Assembly: GCA_902559605.1 (NCBI GenBank)
Contig: CACEIC010000003.1
Span: 1 to 57,006, forward strand
Source of the DNA: an uncultured Pelagibacteraceae bacterium
GTDB lineage: Bacteria > Pseudomonadota > Alphaproteobacteria > Pelagibacterales > Pelagibacteraceae
Direction of reading: 5' to 3'
Length of the DNA stretch: 57,006 nt
Of the stretch, positions 27,753 to 41,187 are shown piece after piece; position 1 is the stretch's first letter, and every line of letters begins with the position of its first letter. The position numbers were made by a program, and so were the translations under genes. The notes below the pieces were generated by a model. That model saw nothing but the letters and a program-made list of their open reading frames with translations, did no database searches and was not told the origin of the DNA.

Positions 27753-28307
27753 TTATGCCTCTATCATTTGTTTTTGAATTTGTTGCAGTTTATTTTTAAT
27801 AGAATTATCTACCATTGTACTTCCCACTTTTAATACCAAGCCACCAATTAAACTTGGGTCAAATTTATAATTTAACTGTATCTTTGCTCCAAAGTTTTGA
27901 GATAGCTCTTCTTTAATTTTAGAAATATCTGTTTCATTAAGTTCTTTAGCTGAAAAAAGCTCTGCTTTTATTTCACCTCTAGCTTTCGAACATACCTCTA
28001 TAAAGTCACTTAAAATTTTTTCTAAATAAAAAAATCTTCTTTTTTGAATTAAAAAAACTAGAAATCTTTTTAAAAGATTATCAAAATTGTTTTTTTTAGA
28101 AATTGTTTCAATAACTTTAGTTAAATCCTCAATACTAGTCGTAGGGTTTTTGATTAAATATCTAAATTCTTCACTTTCATTTATGAGTCTACTAACTGCA
28201 ACGACTTGTTCCTCTACTTTTGCTAGAGATTTATCTTCGTTAGCCAGCTCAAATAATGCTTGGGAATAACTGTTATTAGAAGTTATTGATATTTTATTTT
28301 CGCTCAA
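27753..28307 (-). CDS. atpH: ATP synthase F1 subunit delta
   Basis: 184 residues. The N-terminal helical domain (SYSQALFELANED) and C-terminal segment (FDPSLIGGLVLKVGSTMVDNSIKNKLQQIQ) define the delta/OSCP stalk subunit. The start appears to be TTG (28305-28307): MSENKIS gives a normal family length and no ATG lies close by. It opens the atpHAGDC operon. The F0 genes are elsewhere, as in most alphaproteobacteria. Confidence 0.94.
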   Translation of the reverse strand: MSENKISITSNNSYSQALFELANEDKSLAKVEEQVVAVSRLINESEEFRYLIKNPTTSIEDLTKVIETISKKNNFDNLLKRFLVFLIQKRRFFYLEKILSDFIEVCSKARGEIKAELFSAKELNETDISKIKEELSQNFGAKIQLNYKFDPSLIGGLVLKVGSTMVDNSIKNKLQQIQKQMIEA

Positions 28308-28345
28308 TTTATACTCTCAATTGTGAAGATGTTTAAAATTTCGCT

Positions 28346-28374
28346 TAGATAACATACGAATTATCAGTCTTCAA
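28346..28374 (-). promoter_or_regulatory. Likely promoter of the atpHAGDC operon
   Basis: In the 102-base gap between priA and atpH, the minus strand has TTGAAG (28374-28369) and TATCTA (28351-28346) with a 17-base spacer, predicting a start near 28339 and a leader of about 30 bases. The rest of the gap shows no recognisable RNA structure. Confidence 0.4.
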
Positions 28375-28409
28375 GGCTCAGATTGTGAAAAATGGTAAGA
28401 TTTAATGGG

Positions 28410-30365
28410 CTAATTGAAGCTGATAGGGTCAACATCAACTGAAAGTTTCATTCCTTTGGAGAGTTGAAAATCTTTCAATACATATTTCAATTTTTTCTGA
28501 ACATTAGATGTTTTTTTTGCCCTTATTAATAGTCTATTTCTGAATTTTTGATTAATTCTATATATTGGAGCATTTACTGGTCCTAAAATTTTTGCATCTA
28601 TAGATTTTGATAAAATATTTTTAAGTTTTACGGCATCTATATCAAGTTTTTTTTCATTTGATGAAGATAAGATTAAAGCGATAAATCTTTCGTAGGGTGG
28701 TAGATTATTCCTCTTTCTTAAATTTAATTCATTTTCTAGAAATTTAAAAGGATCTTCATTTGTAATTTGATTTATAACTTCTGGTTTTAAATTGTATGTT
28801 TGGAAATAAATATTAGCCGGTTTGCCGGTTCTACCTGCTCTTCCTGATAACTGATGGTAAAGTTGTAAATTTTTTTCAGTGCTCCTAAGATCGTGTCCTT
28901 GAGAAGTTAAATCAATATCTAATACAACAATACAATTCAATTTTGGAAAGTGAAATCCTTTTGATATTAACTGAGTGCCTACAAGAATATCTATTTCACC
29001 AGATATAATTTTATTCAATTTATCTTTGCCAGATGCTTTATTCATTGTGTCGCTAGAAAAAATTATTGTTTTTTTATTAGGAAAAAGGTTTTTAACTTCC
29101 TCTGCAATTTTTTCTACCCCAGGTCCACTAAATACAAACTCACAAACATTTCCTTTTTTACAATCTCTATTTAATTTTGAATTATATCCACAGTAATGAC
29201 ACAAAAGAATTTTTTTATTTTTGTGAAATACTAAATTTATAGAACACCTTGGGCATGTAAAAACATTTAAACATTTTTTACATAAAACATAGGGTGCAAA
29301 ACCTCTTCTATTTATGAAAAAGAGAACTTGATCTTTTTTATTTAAATGTCCTTTTACTTTTTCAAGAGTTTTGAGAGATATAGAACTTTTGGTCGCTAGT
29401 TGATTTTGATAAAGATCGATAACATGGTGTTTAGGTAAATTTGCACCCTTATATCGATTAAGCAATCTTGAGTAATTATATTTTTTAATTTTAATATTTT
29501 CATATGTTTCGATTGATGGAACTGCAGTTACTAAATTTATTGGAATATTTTCGTGTTTAGCTCTTGATATTGCCATATCTCTAGCATTATAGATAATTCC
29601 TTCATCTTGTTTATAAGATTGATCGTGCTCTTCATCTACAGTTATCAAACCTAATTTTTTGAATGGCAGAAATAAGGATGATCTTGCTCCAAGTACTACT
29701 TTAATTTTTCCTGCTGATAATCCATTCCATATAATTTTTCTTTTTTTTGGGCTGACTTTTGAATGCCAAACTGCAGCTTCAAATCCAAAATAAGATTTAA
29801 ATTTTTTTTCAAATTCATTTGTTAGTCCTATTTCTGGTAATAAAATTAGAGCTTGCAATCCTATATTTATAATTTTTTCAATAGCTTTAAAATAAACTAT
29901 TGTTTTTCCTGAACCGGTAGTACCTTGCAGTAAATGAACTCTAAAACTGCTATCATTTTTAGATAACTCTTTATAAGCTTTATCTTGCTCTTCAGAAAGT
30001 TGATAACTTTCTTTTTTGCTTGATAGAGCATATTTTAATAGATCGATGTCATTTTTTATTCTTAAATTTTCGTCATTAATCAAATGTAGTTTTAAACACA
30101 TTCCTAGGGGTACAAGATTGTAATTAGAAAACCACTTTAGAAAATTCATTGTCTTTTTACTTAGTGGTTCAATTTGAATTTTTTCAATTATAGATTTTAA
30201 TTTAAATTCCTTATTATTCTTTTCTTCAAAAAAATCCCAAATTACACCAATAATATTTTTCTTACCAAATGGAACTTTTACATAATCTCCTGCTTTTAAT
30301 TTAATATTACTTTCATAGGTAAAAGGATAATCAAATATATTTGGCAACAAAACTGGATATTTCAT
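28410..30365 (-). CDS. priA: Primosomal protein N' (replication restart helicase)
   Basis: 651 residues. A short N-terminal 3'-DNA-binding domain is followed by a superfamily 2 helicase core with the P-loop GTTGSGKT (148-155), VDEEHDQSYKQD, FINRRGFAP and SGRAGRTGKP. The zinc-binding insert shows three normal CxxC pairs (CKKC, CPRC, CHYC). The fourth is altered: the expected CPxCG reads CKKGNVC, so the last Cys is displaced by three residues. PriA reloads DnaB at stalled forks. It lies upstream of the atp operon, as in many alphaproteobacteria. About 80 residues shorter than E. coli PriA. Confidence 0.95.
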   Translation of the reverse strand: MKYPVLLPNIFDYPFTYESNIKLKAGDYVKVPFGKKNIIGVIWDFFEEKNNKEFKLKSIIEKIQIEPLSKKTMNFLKWFSNYNLVPLGMCLKLHLINDENLRIKNDIDLLKYALSSKKESYQLSEEQDKAYKELSKNDSSFRVHLLQGTTGSGKTIVYFKAIEKIINIGLQALILLPEIGLTNEFEKKFKSYFGFEAAVWHSKVSPKKRKIIWNGLSAGKIKVVLGARSSLFLPFKKLGLITVDEEHDQSYKQDEGIIYNARDMAISRAKHENIPINLVTAVPSIETYENIKIKKYNYSRLLNRYKGANLPKHHVIDLYQNQLATKSSISLKTLEKVKGHLNKKDQVLFFINRRGFAPYVLCKKCLNVFTCPRCSINLVFHKNKKILLCHYCGYNSKLNRDCKKGNVCEFVFSGPGVEKIAEEVKNLFPNKKTIIFSSDTMNKASGKDKLNKIISGEIDILVGTQLISKGFHFPKLNCIVVLDIDLTSQGHDLRSTEKNLQLYHQLSGRAGRTGKPANIYFQTYNLKPEVINQITNEDPFKFLENELNLRKRNNLPPYERFIALILSSSNEKKLDIDAVKLKNILSKSIDAKILGPVNAPIYRINQKFRNRLLIRAKKTSNVQKKLKYVLKDFQLSKGMKLSVDVDPISFN

Positions 30366-30416
30366 AAATATTTAATTTTAGTTTTTTTATATCTTAAAAA
30401 TATATAAATAGATCAA

Positions 30417-31061
30417 ATGAAATATAATTATTACTGGAGAAAATCAGGTTTAAAAAAACCTTATGGGGATAATTTTTTGAGTTTAATTGAGGAATATAAG
30501 CCAAAAAATGTATTAGAAATCGGTGTTTTTTGTGGTGTTACATCAAGAAATATATGTGAATTATTAAAGACAAATTTTGGTAGTGATTTTAGATATTACG
30601 GATTAGATTTATTTGGATCTACTAAAACATCAAGTGTAGATGAGATCGAACCTAAATTTCTTGAAAATCAAAAGTTTTCGAATCCACTTAAAACTATCTA
30701 TTATAATTTCATAAAAAAAGAAAATTTAAATTCAAAGATATCTGTTCAAAATTTTTTAAAGAAATTTTCGCAAAATATTGAGCTAATAGAAGGAGACACA
30801 AGGGTGACTTTAGAAAAAGTTCCTTTAAGTGAAATTGATTTTGTATTTTTAGATGGAGGCCATAGTTACGATACAGTTTTAAGTGATTTACAGAAACTTT
30901 ATGACAACATGAAAAATAATTCTAGAATTGTTTGTGATGATTTTGCAGGTATTACAAAAATTGAAAGTGTTGAAAAAGCAATAAAAGACTTTGCAAATAA
31001 TAATAAAATAAAACTTGAAGAAAAATTTAAAAGATTTGCTTTATTGAATGTAGAAAAATAA
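30417..31061 (+). CDS. Class I SAM-dependent methyltransferase (Methyltransferase_24 type)
   Basis: 214 residues with VLEIGVFCGVTSRNI (35-49) as the SAM-binding motif I, YYGLDLFGS at the second strand and DFVFLDGGHSYDTVLSDL, the signature seen in glycan- and sugar-related methyltransferases and cephalosporin-hydroxylase-like proteins. The substrate is unknown. It is a lone forward gene between priA and lpd, with a 51-base AT-rich upstream gap and three bases to the convergent lpd stop. Nothing in its neighbours suggests a pathway. Confidence 0.75.
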   Translation: MKYNYYWRKSGLKKPYGDNFLSLIEEYKPKNVLEIGVFCGVTSRNICELLKTNFGSDFRYYGLDLFGSTKTSSVDEIEPKFLENQKFSNPLKTIYYNFIKKENLNSKISVQNFLKKFSQNIELIEGDTRVTLEKVPLSEIDFVFLDGGHSYDTVLSDLQKLYDNMKNNSRIVCDDFAGITKIESVEKAIKDFANNNKIKLEEKFKRFALLNVEK

Positions 31062-31064
31062 TTA

Positions 31065-32462
31065 TTAAGAGTGAATTTGTCTTTTATCTACTGATAATGC
31101 TGCTTCTTTTATAGCTTCAGAAAATGTTGGGTGTGCGTGACATGTTCTTGCAATATCTTCGGAACTAGCTCCAAATTCCATTGCGACAGCCATCTCAGCT
31201 ATCATTTCTCCTGCATGAGGACCAATAATATGTACACCAAGCACTTTATCAGTTGATTGGTCTGCCAAAATTTTTACAAAACCCTCTGGCTCATCAATTG
31301 CTTTGGCTCTTGAATTTGCCATAAAAGGAAATTTACCAATTTTGTACCCTATGTTTTCTTTTTTTAATTGCTCTTCGCTTTTGCCAACATAAGCGACTTC
31401 GGGAGATGTATAAACAACTCCAGGAATAATATCATAATTAACATGACCTGATTGACCTGCTATTAATTCTGCAACAGCAATTCCTTCCTCTTCAGCTTTA
31501 TGGGCTAACATTGGGCCATCAATAACATCACCTATTGCATAAATATTTTTAACATTCGTTTCAAAATTTTTATTTACTTTAACTCTTCCTTTTTCATCTA
31601 ACTTTACACCAACTTTATCTAAATTTAAGTTTTTAGTATAAGGTCTTCTTCCTACAGAAATTAAAACAACATCAACATCATGTTTAACTTTTTGGCCATC
31701 ATTTTGTGAAGTCTCAACCGTCACACCGTTAGAGTTTTTAGTTATTTTATCAACTTTAGTATTAAGGTTGAATTTTATACCTTGTTTCTTTAATATTTTC
31801 ATAAATTCATTTGAAATATCTCGATCCATTCCAGGCGTGATATGATCTAAAAATTCAACGACTGTGACTTCAGTGCCAAGTCTTGACCAAACTGATCCCA
31901 TTTCCAACCCTATATATCCTCCACCAACAACAATCATTTTATTTGGGAGTTTGGGAATAGATAGGGCTCCAGTTGAAGAAAGAATTCTCTCTTCATCAAA
32001 ATCTACTCCAGGCAATGAAACTGGCTCTGATCCTGTACTGATTATCGTTTTATCAGTTTGAATTATTTTAGTGCCTTCCAAGCCTTCAATTTTTATTGAA
32101 TTCTCGTTCTCAAATGAACCTTTGCCTTTAAAATAAGTGACCTTGTTTTTTTTGAATAAAAATTCAACTCCTTTAGTCAAAACTGTTACAGCTTTGTCTT
32201 TATTTTTCATCATTTTATCTAAATTGAGTTTTATTTCTCCAGTCTCGATTCCAATTTTTTCAAAATTTTTAGCACTGTGAAATTTTTCAGATAAATTAAG
32301 TAAACTTTTTGATGGTATGCATCCAATATTTAAACATGTCCCTCCTAGAGATCCTCTAGACTCTATGCATGCTGTTTTAAGTCCAAGTTGAGACAATCTA
32401 ATTGCACAAACATAACCACCAGGACCACCACCAATTACTGTAACATCAAATTTTTCTGACAT
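31065..32462 (-). CDS. lpd: Dihydrolipoyl dehydrogenase (E3)
   Basis: 465 residues. FAD-binding GGGPGGYVCA (11-20), redox disulfide Cys43/Cys48 in GGTCLNIGCIPSK, NAD-binding VVGGGYIGLEMGSVW, and the C-terminal HAHPTFSE with the catalytic His-Glu. It reoxidises lipoyl-E2 of the 2-oxoglutarate complex encoded just upstream. One base separates it from sucB, and it is the last gene of the 25-kb minus-strand run. Confidence 0.97.
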   Translation of the reverse strand: MSEKFDVTVIGGGPGGYVCAIRLSQLGLKTACIESRGSLGGTCLNIGCIPSKSLLNLSEKFHSAKNFEKIGIETGEIKLNLDKMMKNKDKAVTVLTKGVEFLFKKNKVTYFKGKGSFENENSIKIEGLEGTKIIQTDKTIISTGSEPVSLPGVDFDEERILSSTGALSIPKLPNKMIVVGGGYIGLEMGSVWSRLGTEVTVVEFLDHITPGMDRDISNEFMKILKKQGIKFNLNTKVDKITKNSNGVTVETSQNDGQKVKHDVDVVLISVGRRPYTKNLNLDKVGVKLDEKGRVKVNKNFETNVKNIYAIGDVIDGPMLAHKAEEEGIAVAELIAGQSGHVNYDIIPGVVYTSPEVAYVGKSEEQLKKENIGYKIGKFPFMANSRAKAIDEPEGFVKILADQSTDKVLGVHIIGPHAGEMIAEMAVAMEFGASSEDIARTCHAHPTFSEAIKEAALSVDKRQIHS

Positions 32463-32463
32463 A

Positions 32464-33738
32464 TTATAAATTTAAAAATAACCTTCTTGGATCTTCTAAG
32501 TTTTCTTTAACAGTTTTTAAAAAACTCACAGATTCTTTTCCATCAATTATTCTATGATCATAAGACAATGCTAAAAACATTACAGGTCTAGCTTTTATCT
32601 CACCATCAACAACAACAGGTCTTTCAACAATATTATGCATTCCAAGAACTGCTGATTGTGGAGGGTTTAAAATAGGAGTAGATAACATTGATCCATAAAC
32701 ACCTCCGTTGCTAATTGTAAACGTTCCCCCTTGAAGATCCTCTATGGTAAGACTGCCATTTTTTGCTTTGTCTGACAGATCTTTTATGTTTTTTTCAATG
32801 TCAGCAAAAGACATTTCATCTGCATTTTTTAATACTGGAACTACTAATCCTTTTTCAGTTCCTACTGCAAAACTCACATTATAATAATTTTTGTAAACCA
32901 TTTCATCATTTTCAACTTCAGCATTTATTGCAGGAAATAATTTTAATCCTACTATACAAGCTTTCACAAAAAAGGACATGAAGCCAAGTTTAATTCCATA
33001 ACTATTTTGGAAATCTTCCTGGTTATCTTTTCTCATTGAAATTATATTTGACATATCAACCTCATTAAACGTTGTAAGCATAGCTGCATTATTTTGAGCC
33101 TCCTTTAAACGTTTAGCAATCGTTTGTCTTAGTCTTGACATTTTAATTCGTTCTTCTTCGCCGTATTGAATTTTTCTTTCGTTAGGTTGAGGGTTAGCTC
33201 CCATTAAACTTATTAAATCACCTTTTAAAATTCTACCATCTTTACCTGTCCCTTTTACTTCATCTAAATTAATTTTATTTTCAACAACCATTTTTCTTAC
33301 AGCAGGAGAAAGTGTTTTATTTTGTTTAATAGGCTTGGTTTCTTTAACTTCATCAGTTAATACCAATGGTTCTTCGTCAAGCAATAAAGGTTCTTGAGTT
33401 TTTTTTGTATCTTTTTTCTTTTCGATTTCTAAATTTATTACATTATTTTTTTCAACGTTTCCTTTAACCGGCTCAGCTTCCTTTTCTTCTTTAAGAGCGC
33501 CACCTTCTGAAATCATTCCTAATACAGTTCCAACTTCGACTGTATCACCATCTTTTGAGTTGATCTCTGATATAACACCACTCGCAGGTGCAGGAACTTC
33601 TAAGTTTACTTTGTCAGTTTCTAATTCTACTACAGCTTCATCAACAACTACGTTATCACCCTTTTTCTTTAACCATTTCGTGACCGTAGCCTCTGTAATA
33701 CTTTCTCCCAAAACTGGAACTAATATTTTTTCACTCAT
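32464..33738 (-). CDS. sucB: 2-oxoglutarate dehydrogenase E2, dihydrolipoyl succinyltransferase
   Basis: 424 residues: one lipoyl domain with Lys43 ([14 protein letters not shown]), a charged Lys/Glu-rich linker, the E3/E1-binding domain ([28 protein letters not shown]) and the catalytic core with His395 and Asp399 in SYDHRIIDG. It transfers the succinyl group to CoA. It directly abuts sucA and precedes lpd, so all three parts of the complex are in one transcript. Confidence 0.97.
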   Translation of the reverse strand: MSEKILVPVLGESITEATVTKWLKKKGDNVVVDEAVVELETDKVNLEVPAPASGVISEINSKDGDTVEVGTVLGMISEGGALKEEKEAEPVKGNVEKNNVINLEIEKKKDTKKTQEPLLLDEEPLVLTDEVKETKPIKQNKTLSPAVRKMVVENKINLDEVKGTGKDGRILKGDLISLMGANPQPNERKIQYGEEERIKMSRLRQTIAKRLKEAQNNAAMLTTFNEVDMSNIISMRKDNQEDFQNSYGIKLGFMSFFVKACIVGLKLFPAINAEVENDEMVYKNYYNVSFAVGTEKGLVVPVLKNADEMSFADIEKNIKDLSDKAKNGSLTIEDLQGGTFTISNGGVYGSMLSTPILNPPQSAVLGMHNIVERPVVVDGEIKARPVMFLALSYDHRIIDGKESVSFLKTVKENLEDPRRLFLNL

Positions 33739-36636
33739 TTATTCAAATACTTTATTTATAATTTCTTGTTGTTCAGAATTATGTCTTCTTGCATAACCTG
33801 TAGCAGGTGTAGCATCTGGACTTCTTCCAATGTAAGAAATTGCATTGTTTTTAGCCTTAATAGTCTCTAATGTCCATTGTATATAATCTCTAACAGCAAA
33901 CCAAGCACCCATATTTTTGGGCTCCTCTTGGCACCAATAAAATTTTGAATTTTTTGCAAATGGTTTTAGCTCTTTAACCAAACTTTTTGCAGGGAAAGGA
34001 TATAGTTGTTCAATTCTATACAAAATCACATCATTGATTTTTAGTTTCTCTCTTGCCGCGAGAAGATCAAAATAAATTTTTCCAGAGCATAATATTACTT
34101 TTCTAATTTTTTTATCTTCTTTTAACTTAATAAAACCTTTTTGCTTAGTATCTCTAGCATGATCCCATAGCACTCTATGAAAAGAATTTTTTTTACTAAA
34201 ATCTTCTAAATTTGATACACAATATTTATTTCTTAAAAGTGACTTAGGTGTCATTATAATTAAAGGTTTTCTAAAATCACGGTGCATCTGTCTTCTTAAA
34301 GCATGAAAATAATTTGCAGGTGTAGTACAATTCATAACTTGTAAATTATCATTTGCACATAATTGTAAAAATCTCTCTAATCTCGCGGAAGAGTGCTCTG
34401 GACCTTGTCCTTCATAACCATGGGGTAATAACATAACCAGTCCTGATGCTCTTTTCCACTTTCTTTCACCAGATGATATAAATTGATCAATAATTACTTG
34501 TGCACCATTTGCAAAATCTCCAAATTGAGCTTCCCAAATTGTCAATGTATTCGGTTCTACTAAACTGTATCCATATTCAAATCCTAAAACTGCAAGTTCA
34601 GATAAAAAACTATCTACAATTTCAAAATTTTTTTGGTTACTAGATATATTGTTTAAAGGTATGTACCTTGAATTATCAATTTGATTTCTTAAAACTGAGT
34701 GTCTTTGACTAAAGGTACCTCTACCTGAGTCCTGACCTACTAACCTAACTGGATAACCTTCAACTAATAATGAACCAAATGCTAAAGACTCAGCTGTTGC
34801 CCAATCAATTCCTGAGCCTTCATTAATAGTTTTTTTTCTATTTTCCATAATTTTTGTTATGGTTTTGTGAATATTTTTATCAGTTGGAAAAACATGTATT
34901 CTGTCAGAAATATTATTTAAAATTTTCAAATCTGATCCAGTTACACCTCTTTTATCTTTACCTCTTTCGGGTTTATATCTCGACCAAGTTCCCTCAAACC
35001 ACCTAATTTTAGGTTTATAATCTTTCGCATTTTTAAATTGATCATCTAATAAATTTTTAAAATCAATAATTTGTTGATCTAAATCTTGTTTCGTAAAAAG
35101 TCCTTCATTTACTAGCTTTTCACCATAAATTTTAATTGTAGATGGATGAGATCTAATTTTTTTGTACATAAGTGGTTGGGTGAAAGATGGCTCATCTCCC
35201 TCATTATGTCCAAATCTTCTGTAACATATTAAATCAATTACAACATCTCTATTAAATTTTAATCTAAACTCAGTTGCTATTCTAGTTGCGTAAACAACTG
35301 CCTCAGGATCATCTCCATTAACATGGATGATTGGTGCATCAACCATTTTACCTACGTCAGAAGGATAAGGGGAAGATCGCGCAAATCTAGGACTTGTTGT
35401 AAATCCAATTTGGTTGTTAACAATAATATGGATTGTCCCTCCAGTGTTATGACCAGGAAGTCCGGACATCGCAAAACACTCTGCTACTATTCCTTGCCCT
35501 GCAAATGCAGCATCTCCGTGAATTAATATTGGTATAACTTTATTTCTTTGTTTGTCTTGGTGAAAAAATTGTTTAGCTCTAGTTTGGCCAAGAACAACAG
35601 GATTAACTGCCTCTAAATGTGAAGGATTATCTGTTAAACTAACGTGTACAGGATTTCCATCAAATTCTCTATCAGATGAGGCTCCTAAATGGTATTTGAC
35701 ATCTCCAGCACCATCTTCTGAACCATCCATTTCACCAGCAAATTCATTAAAAATTCTTTTATAAGACTTTTGTAAAACGTTTGCTAAGACATTTAGTCTT
35801 CCTCTATGTGACATTCCTATTTTAACTTCTTTTATTTTGGATTGTCCTCCGATTTTTATAATTTGCTCAAGAGCAGGTATTAAACTTTCTCCACCATCTA
35901 AACCAAATCTTTTAGTACCAACATATTTTGTGTTTAAAAATTTTTCAAATCCCTCTGCTTGTATTAATTTATTTAAAATTGCTTGCTTTCCATTTTTTGT
36001 AAACTTGAGTGCATTCTCGTCTTTTTCAACTCTATCTCTAAACCACATTCTCTCAGTTGGATTTGAAATATGCATGTATTCATAACCTATGGGACCACAA
36101 TAAGTTTTTTTTAAAAACTTCAGTATTTCTCTAATATTTGCACTTTTTTTATTTATTATTCCGTTTAGAAAAATTTCTTTGTAATAATCTTCTTTTTTAA
36201 AACCATAGTACTCAGGATGTAATTCGTCTAAATATTCTGACTTCATCAATTCTAAAGGATCTAATTTTGATAATAGATGTCCCCTTAAGCGATAAGCTCT
36301 TATCAAGGCTACGGCACTTATTGAATTTTTATTTGAATTTGCAATTACTTGAAAATTAAACTTGCTAGAATTATCTTTGTTTTTTTCATTTTCTTTAGCT
36401 GTTTTCACAACATCTTCTATATTAATTTTTTTTGAGAAAGGTTTCCACGACGGTCCATTTATCTCATCGACTAATATCTTCATATCCTCATCTACACCTG
36501 AGAAATATTCAATCCAACTTTCAGATAGAGATGGATCTTTATTTATAAATTTTACATACATTTCCTCAATAAATGCACTATTAGCTTTATTTAGAAATGA
36601 TGTTTTTTTATATTCCAGATTTTTAGGAGAGCTCAT
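33739..36636 (-). CDS. sucA: 2-oxoglutarate dehydrogenase E1
   Basis: 965 residues, thiamine-diphosphate dependent. The N-terminal EMYVKFINKDPSLSESWIEYF and SHRGRLNVLANVL are followed by the TPP region (HGDAAFAGQGIVAECF) and C-terminal transketolase-like parts (LPHGYEGQGPEHSSARLERFLQ). It decarboxylates 2-oxoglutarate and passes the succinyl unit to lipoyl-E2. A 30-base gap separates it from sucD, the largest inside the sdh-lpd section. Confidence 0.97.
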   Translation of the reverse strand: MSSPKNLEYKKTSFLNKANSAFIEEMYVKFINKDPSLSESWIEYFSGVDEDMKILVDEINGPSWKPFSKKINIEDVVKTAKENEKNKDNSSKFNFQVIANSNKNSISAVALIRAYRLRGHLLSKLDPLELMKSEYLDELHPEYYGFKKEDYYKEIFLNGIINKKSANIREILKFLKKTYCGPIGYEYMHISNPTERMWFRDRVEKDENALKFTKNGKQAILNKLIQAEGFEKFLNTKYVGTKRFGLDGGESLIPALEQIIKIGGQSKIKEVKIGMSHRGRLNVLANVLQKSYKRIFNEFAGEMDGSEDGAGDVKYHLGASSDREFDGNPVHVSLTDNPSHLEAVNPVVLGQTRAKQFFHQDKQRNKVIPILIHGDAAFAGQGIVAECFAMSGLPGHNTGGTIHIIVNNQIGFTTSPRFARSSPYPSDVGKMVDAPIIHVNGDDPEAVVYATRIATEFRLKFNRDVVIDLICYRRFGHNEGDEPSFTQPLMYKKIRSHPSTIKIYGEKLVNEGLFTKQDLDQQIIDFKNLLDDQFKNAKDYKPKIRWFEGTWSRYKPERGKDKRGVTGSDLKILNNISDRIHVFPTDKNIHKTITKIMENRKKTINEGSGIDWATAESLAFGSLLVEGYPVRLVGQDSGRGTFSQRHSVLRNQIDNSRYIPLNNISSNQKNFEIVDSFLSELAVLGFEYGYSLVEPNTLTIWEAQFGDFANGAQVIIDQFISSGERKWKRASGLVMLLPHGYEGQGPEHSSARLERFLQLCANDNLQVMNCTTPANYFHALRRQMHRDFRKPLIIMTPKSLLRNKYCVSNLEDFSKKNSFHRVLWDHARDTKQKGFIKLKEDKKIRKVILCSGKIYFDLLAAREKLKINDVILYRIEQLYPFPAKSLVKELKPFAKNSKFYWCQEEPKNMGAWFAVRDYIQWTLETIKAKNNAISYIGRSPDATPATGYARRHNSEQQEIINKVFE

Positions 36637-36666
36637 TTTATTTTAATATAATACTAAATTTTGTTT

Positions 36667-37542
36667 TCAATTGGACAATTTATTTAACAATGTTTTTCCA
36701 ATTTCTGAAGGGGATGTGGCAACTTCTATACCACAATCTTCCATTTTTTTGATCTTATCTTTGGCCCCACCTTTGCCACCTGATATTATGGCGCCTGCAT
36801 GTCCCATTCTTCTACCCGGCGGTGCTGTAACACCTGCAATAAAACCAACCATGGGTTTTTTTATTTCATGATTTTTTACAAATTCAGCTGCTTCTTCTTC
36901 AGCTGATCCTCCTATTTCACCAATCATTAAAATTGATTTAGTTTCCTCATCCTTTAAAAATAAATCTAAACAATCAATGAAATTCGTACCATTTATTGGA
37001 TCACCACCTATACCTATACATGTTGATTGTCCCAAATCATTCTCTGTAGTTTGTGCGACAGCCTCATAGGTCAAAGTTCCAGATCTTGATACAATACCAA
37101 CAGAACCCTTTTTATGTATATTTCCTGGCATTATTCCGATCTTGCATTCATCAGGCGTAATTATCCCTGGACAATTGGGACCGATTAATCTTGATTTTGA
37201 ATTAAGTAACTTTTTTTTGACCTTAATCATATCAAGAACTGGTATACCCTCAGTGATACAAACGATTAATTCTAAGTTAGCTTCAATGGCCTCTATGATT
37301 GCTGCGGATGCAAATTTCGCAGGAACATAAATCATAGTTGCGTTGGCACCAGTTTCATCGACTGCTTCCTTTACTGTATTAAATACTGGTCTATCTAGAT
37401 GAGTTTGACCACCTTTTTTTGGTGTAACTCCTCCGACTAAATTTGTTCCATATTTAATTGCTTGCTCTGAATGAAAAGTTCCGTGACTACCCGTAAAACC
37501 TTGGCAAATTAACTTTGTGTTTTTATTAACTAAAACTGACAT
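36667..37542 (-). CDS. sucD: Succinyl-CoA synthetase subunit alpha
   Basis: 291 residues. CoA-binding [11 protein letters not shown] near the start, [11 protein letters not shown], and the phospho-histidine His248 in [14 protein letters not shown]. It makes ATP or GTP from succinyl-CoA with SucC. It directly follows sucC with no gap. Confidence 0.97.
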   Translation of the reverse strand: MSVLVNKNTKLICQGFTGSHGTFHSEQAIKYGTNLVGGVTPKKGGQTHLDRPVFNTVKEAVDETGANATMIYVPAKFASAAIIEAIEANLELIVCITEGIPVLDMIKVKKKLLNSKSRLIGPNCPGIITPDECKIGIMPGNIHKKGSVGIVSRSGTLTYEAVAQTTENDLGQSTCIGIGGDPINGTNFIDCLDLFLKDEETKSILMIGEIGGSAEEEAAEFVKNHEIKKPMVGFIAGVTAPPGRRMGHAGAIISGGKGGAKDKIKKMEDCGIEVATSPSEIGKTLLNKLSN

Positions 37543-38703
37543 TTATTTAATAGCCTCTACAATTTTTTTAGCAGCATCTGATAAATCAGAAGCAGAAATT
37601 AACTCAAGACCTGAATTATCAAGTATTTTTTTTCCCTCTTCAAAATTTGTTCCGGCCAATCTTACAACTAAAGGAACATTCATTTTTATTTCTTTTGCTG
37701 CATCCACAACACCCTGGGCAAGAACATCACATCTCATTATTCCGCCAAAAATATTAATCAATATTCCTTTAACATTTTTATCTGATAAAATTATTTTAAA
37801 AGCTGCTGCCACTTTTTCTTTAGAAGCCCCACCACCAACATCTAAAAAATTTGCTGGTTCCTTTCCATATAATTTAATTATGTCCATAGTTGCCATTGCA
37901 AGCCCAGCTCCATTAACCATGCATCCAATTGTTCCATCAAGTTTAATATATGCTAAATCATGCTTGCTAGCTTCTATCTCTGTTTCTTCTTCTTCATTGA
38001 GGTCTCTCAACTCAATTAGCTCTGGATGTCTGAATAAAGCATTTCCATCAAAATTCATTTTTGCATCTAAACAAATCAACTCTTTTTCTTTTGTTAAAAT
38101 TAAAGGATTAATTTCGATTAAATTAGCATCGGTTTCTATAAATAATTTGTATATGGACTTGATTAGACTAATTCCTTGTTCTTTTGTTTCTTCATCTAGA
38201 TTAAAAATACTTATTATTTTATTACAATTTTCATCAGATATTTCGTTATCTAAATCTACTTTTGTTGTTAAAATTTTCTCAGGAGATTTGATTGCGACTT
38301 CTTCTATATTCATACCACCTTGATCACTTGAGATAAAAGCTATCTTTGAGCTCGCACGATCTACAACACAAGACAAATAAAATTCTTTATCAATGTTAGA
38401 TGAAACTTCGACATATAATCTTTTAACAATTCTTCCGCTAGGTCCTGTCTGATGAGTGATTAATTTTTTTCCGAGCAAGGATTTTGCCTCTATTTCAAGA
38501 CTTTTTAAATCATTTACTATTTTAACTCCACCAGCTTTACCTCTGCCTCCAGCATGAATTTGTGCTTTCAACACATATTTATCAGTTTTAAGATTTTTAG
38601 CTTTTTCCAATAATTCATTTACATCTAGAGCATAAACTCCATCCGGAACTTTAGCTCCATATTTTCTAAGTATATTCTTTGCTTGGTGTTCGTGAATATT
38701 CAT
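37543..38703 (-). CDS. sucC: Succinyl-CoA synthetase subunit beta
   Basis: 386 residues. An ATP-grasp domain begins [16 protein letters not shown] with [15 protein letters not shown], followed by [10 protein letters not shown] and [17 protein letters not shown] with [12 protein letters not shown]. It binds nucleotide and joins SucD. Three bases separate it from mdh. A long open frame on the opposite strand is only a shadow. Confidence 0.97.
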   Translation of the reverse strand: MNIHEHQAKNILRKYGAKVPDGVYALDVNELLEKAKNLKTDKYVLKAQIHAGGRGKAGGVKIVNDLKSLEIEAKSLLGKKLITHQTGPSGRIVKRLYVEVSSNIDKEFYLSCVVDRASSKIAFISSDQGGMNIEEVAIKSPEKILTTKVDLDNEISDENCNKIISIFNLDEETKEQGISLIKSIYKLFIETDANLIEINPLILTKEKELICLDAKMNFDGNALFRHPELIELRDLNEEEETEIEASKHDLAYIKLDGTIGCMVNGAGLAMATMDIIKLYGKEPANFLDVGGGASKEKVAAAFKIILSDKNVKGILINIFGGIMRCDVLAQGVVDAAKEIKMNVPLVVRLAGTNFEEGKKILDNSGLELISASDLSDAAKKIVEAIK

Positions 38704-38706
38704 TAA

Positions 38707-41167
<2,461 letters not shown>

Positions 41168-41187
41168 GGATGTATTTAAATAAGTAA

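Noticed and set aside
37517..38323. 268-codon open frame on the plus strand
   Set aside because: It lies antisense to the strongly conserved sucC gene and gives a low-complexity Ser/Ile-rich product typical of a reverse-strand shadow.
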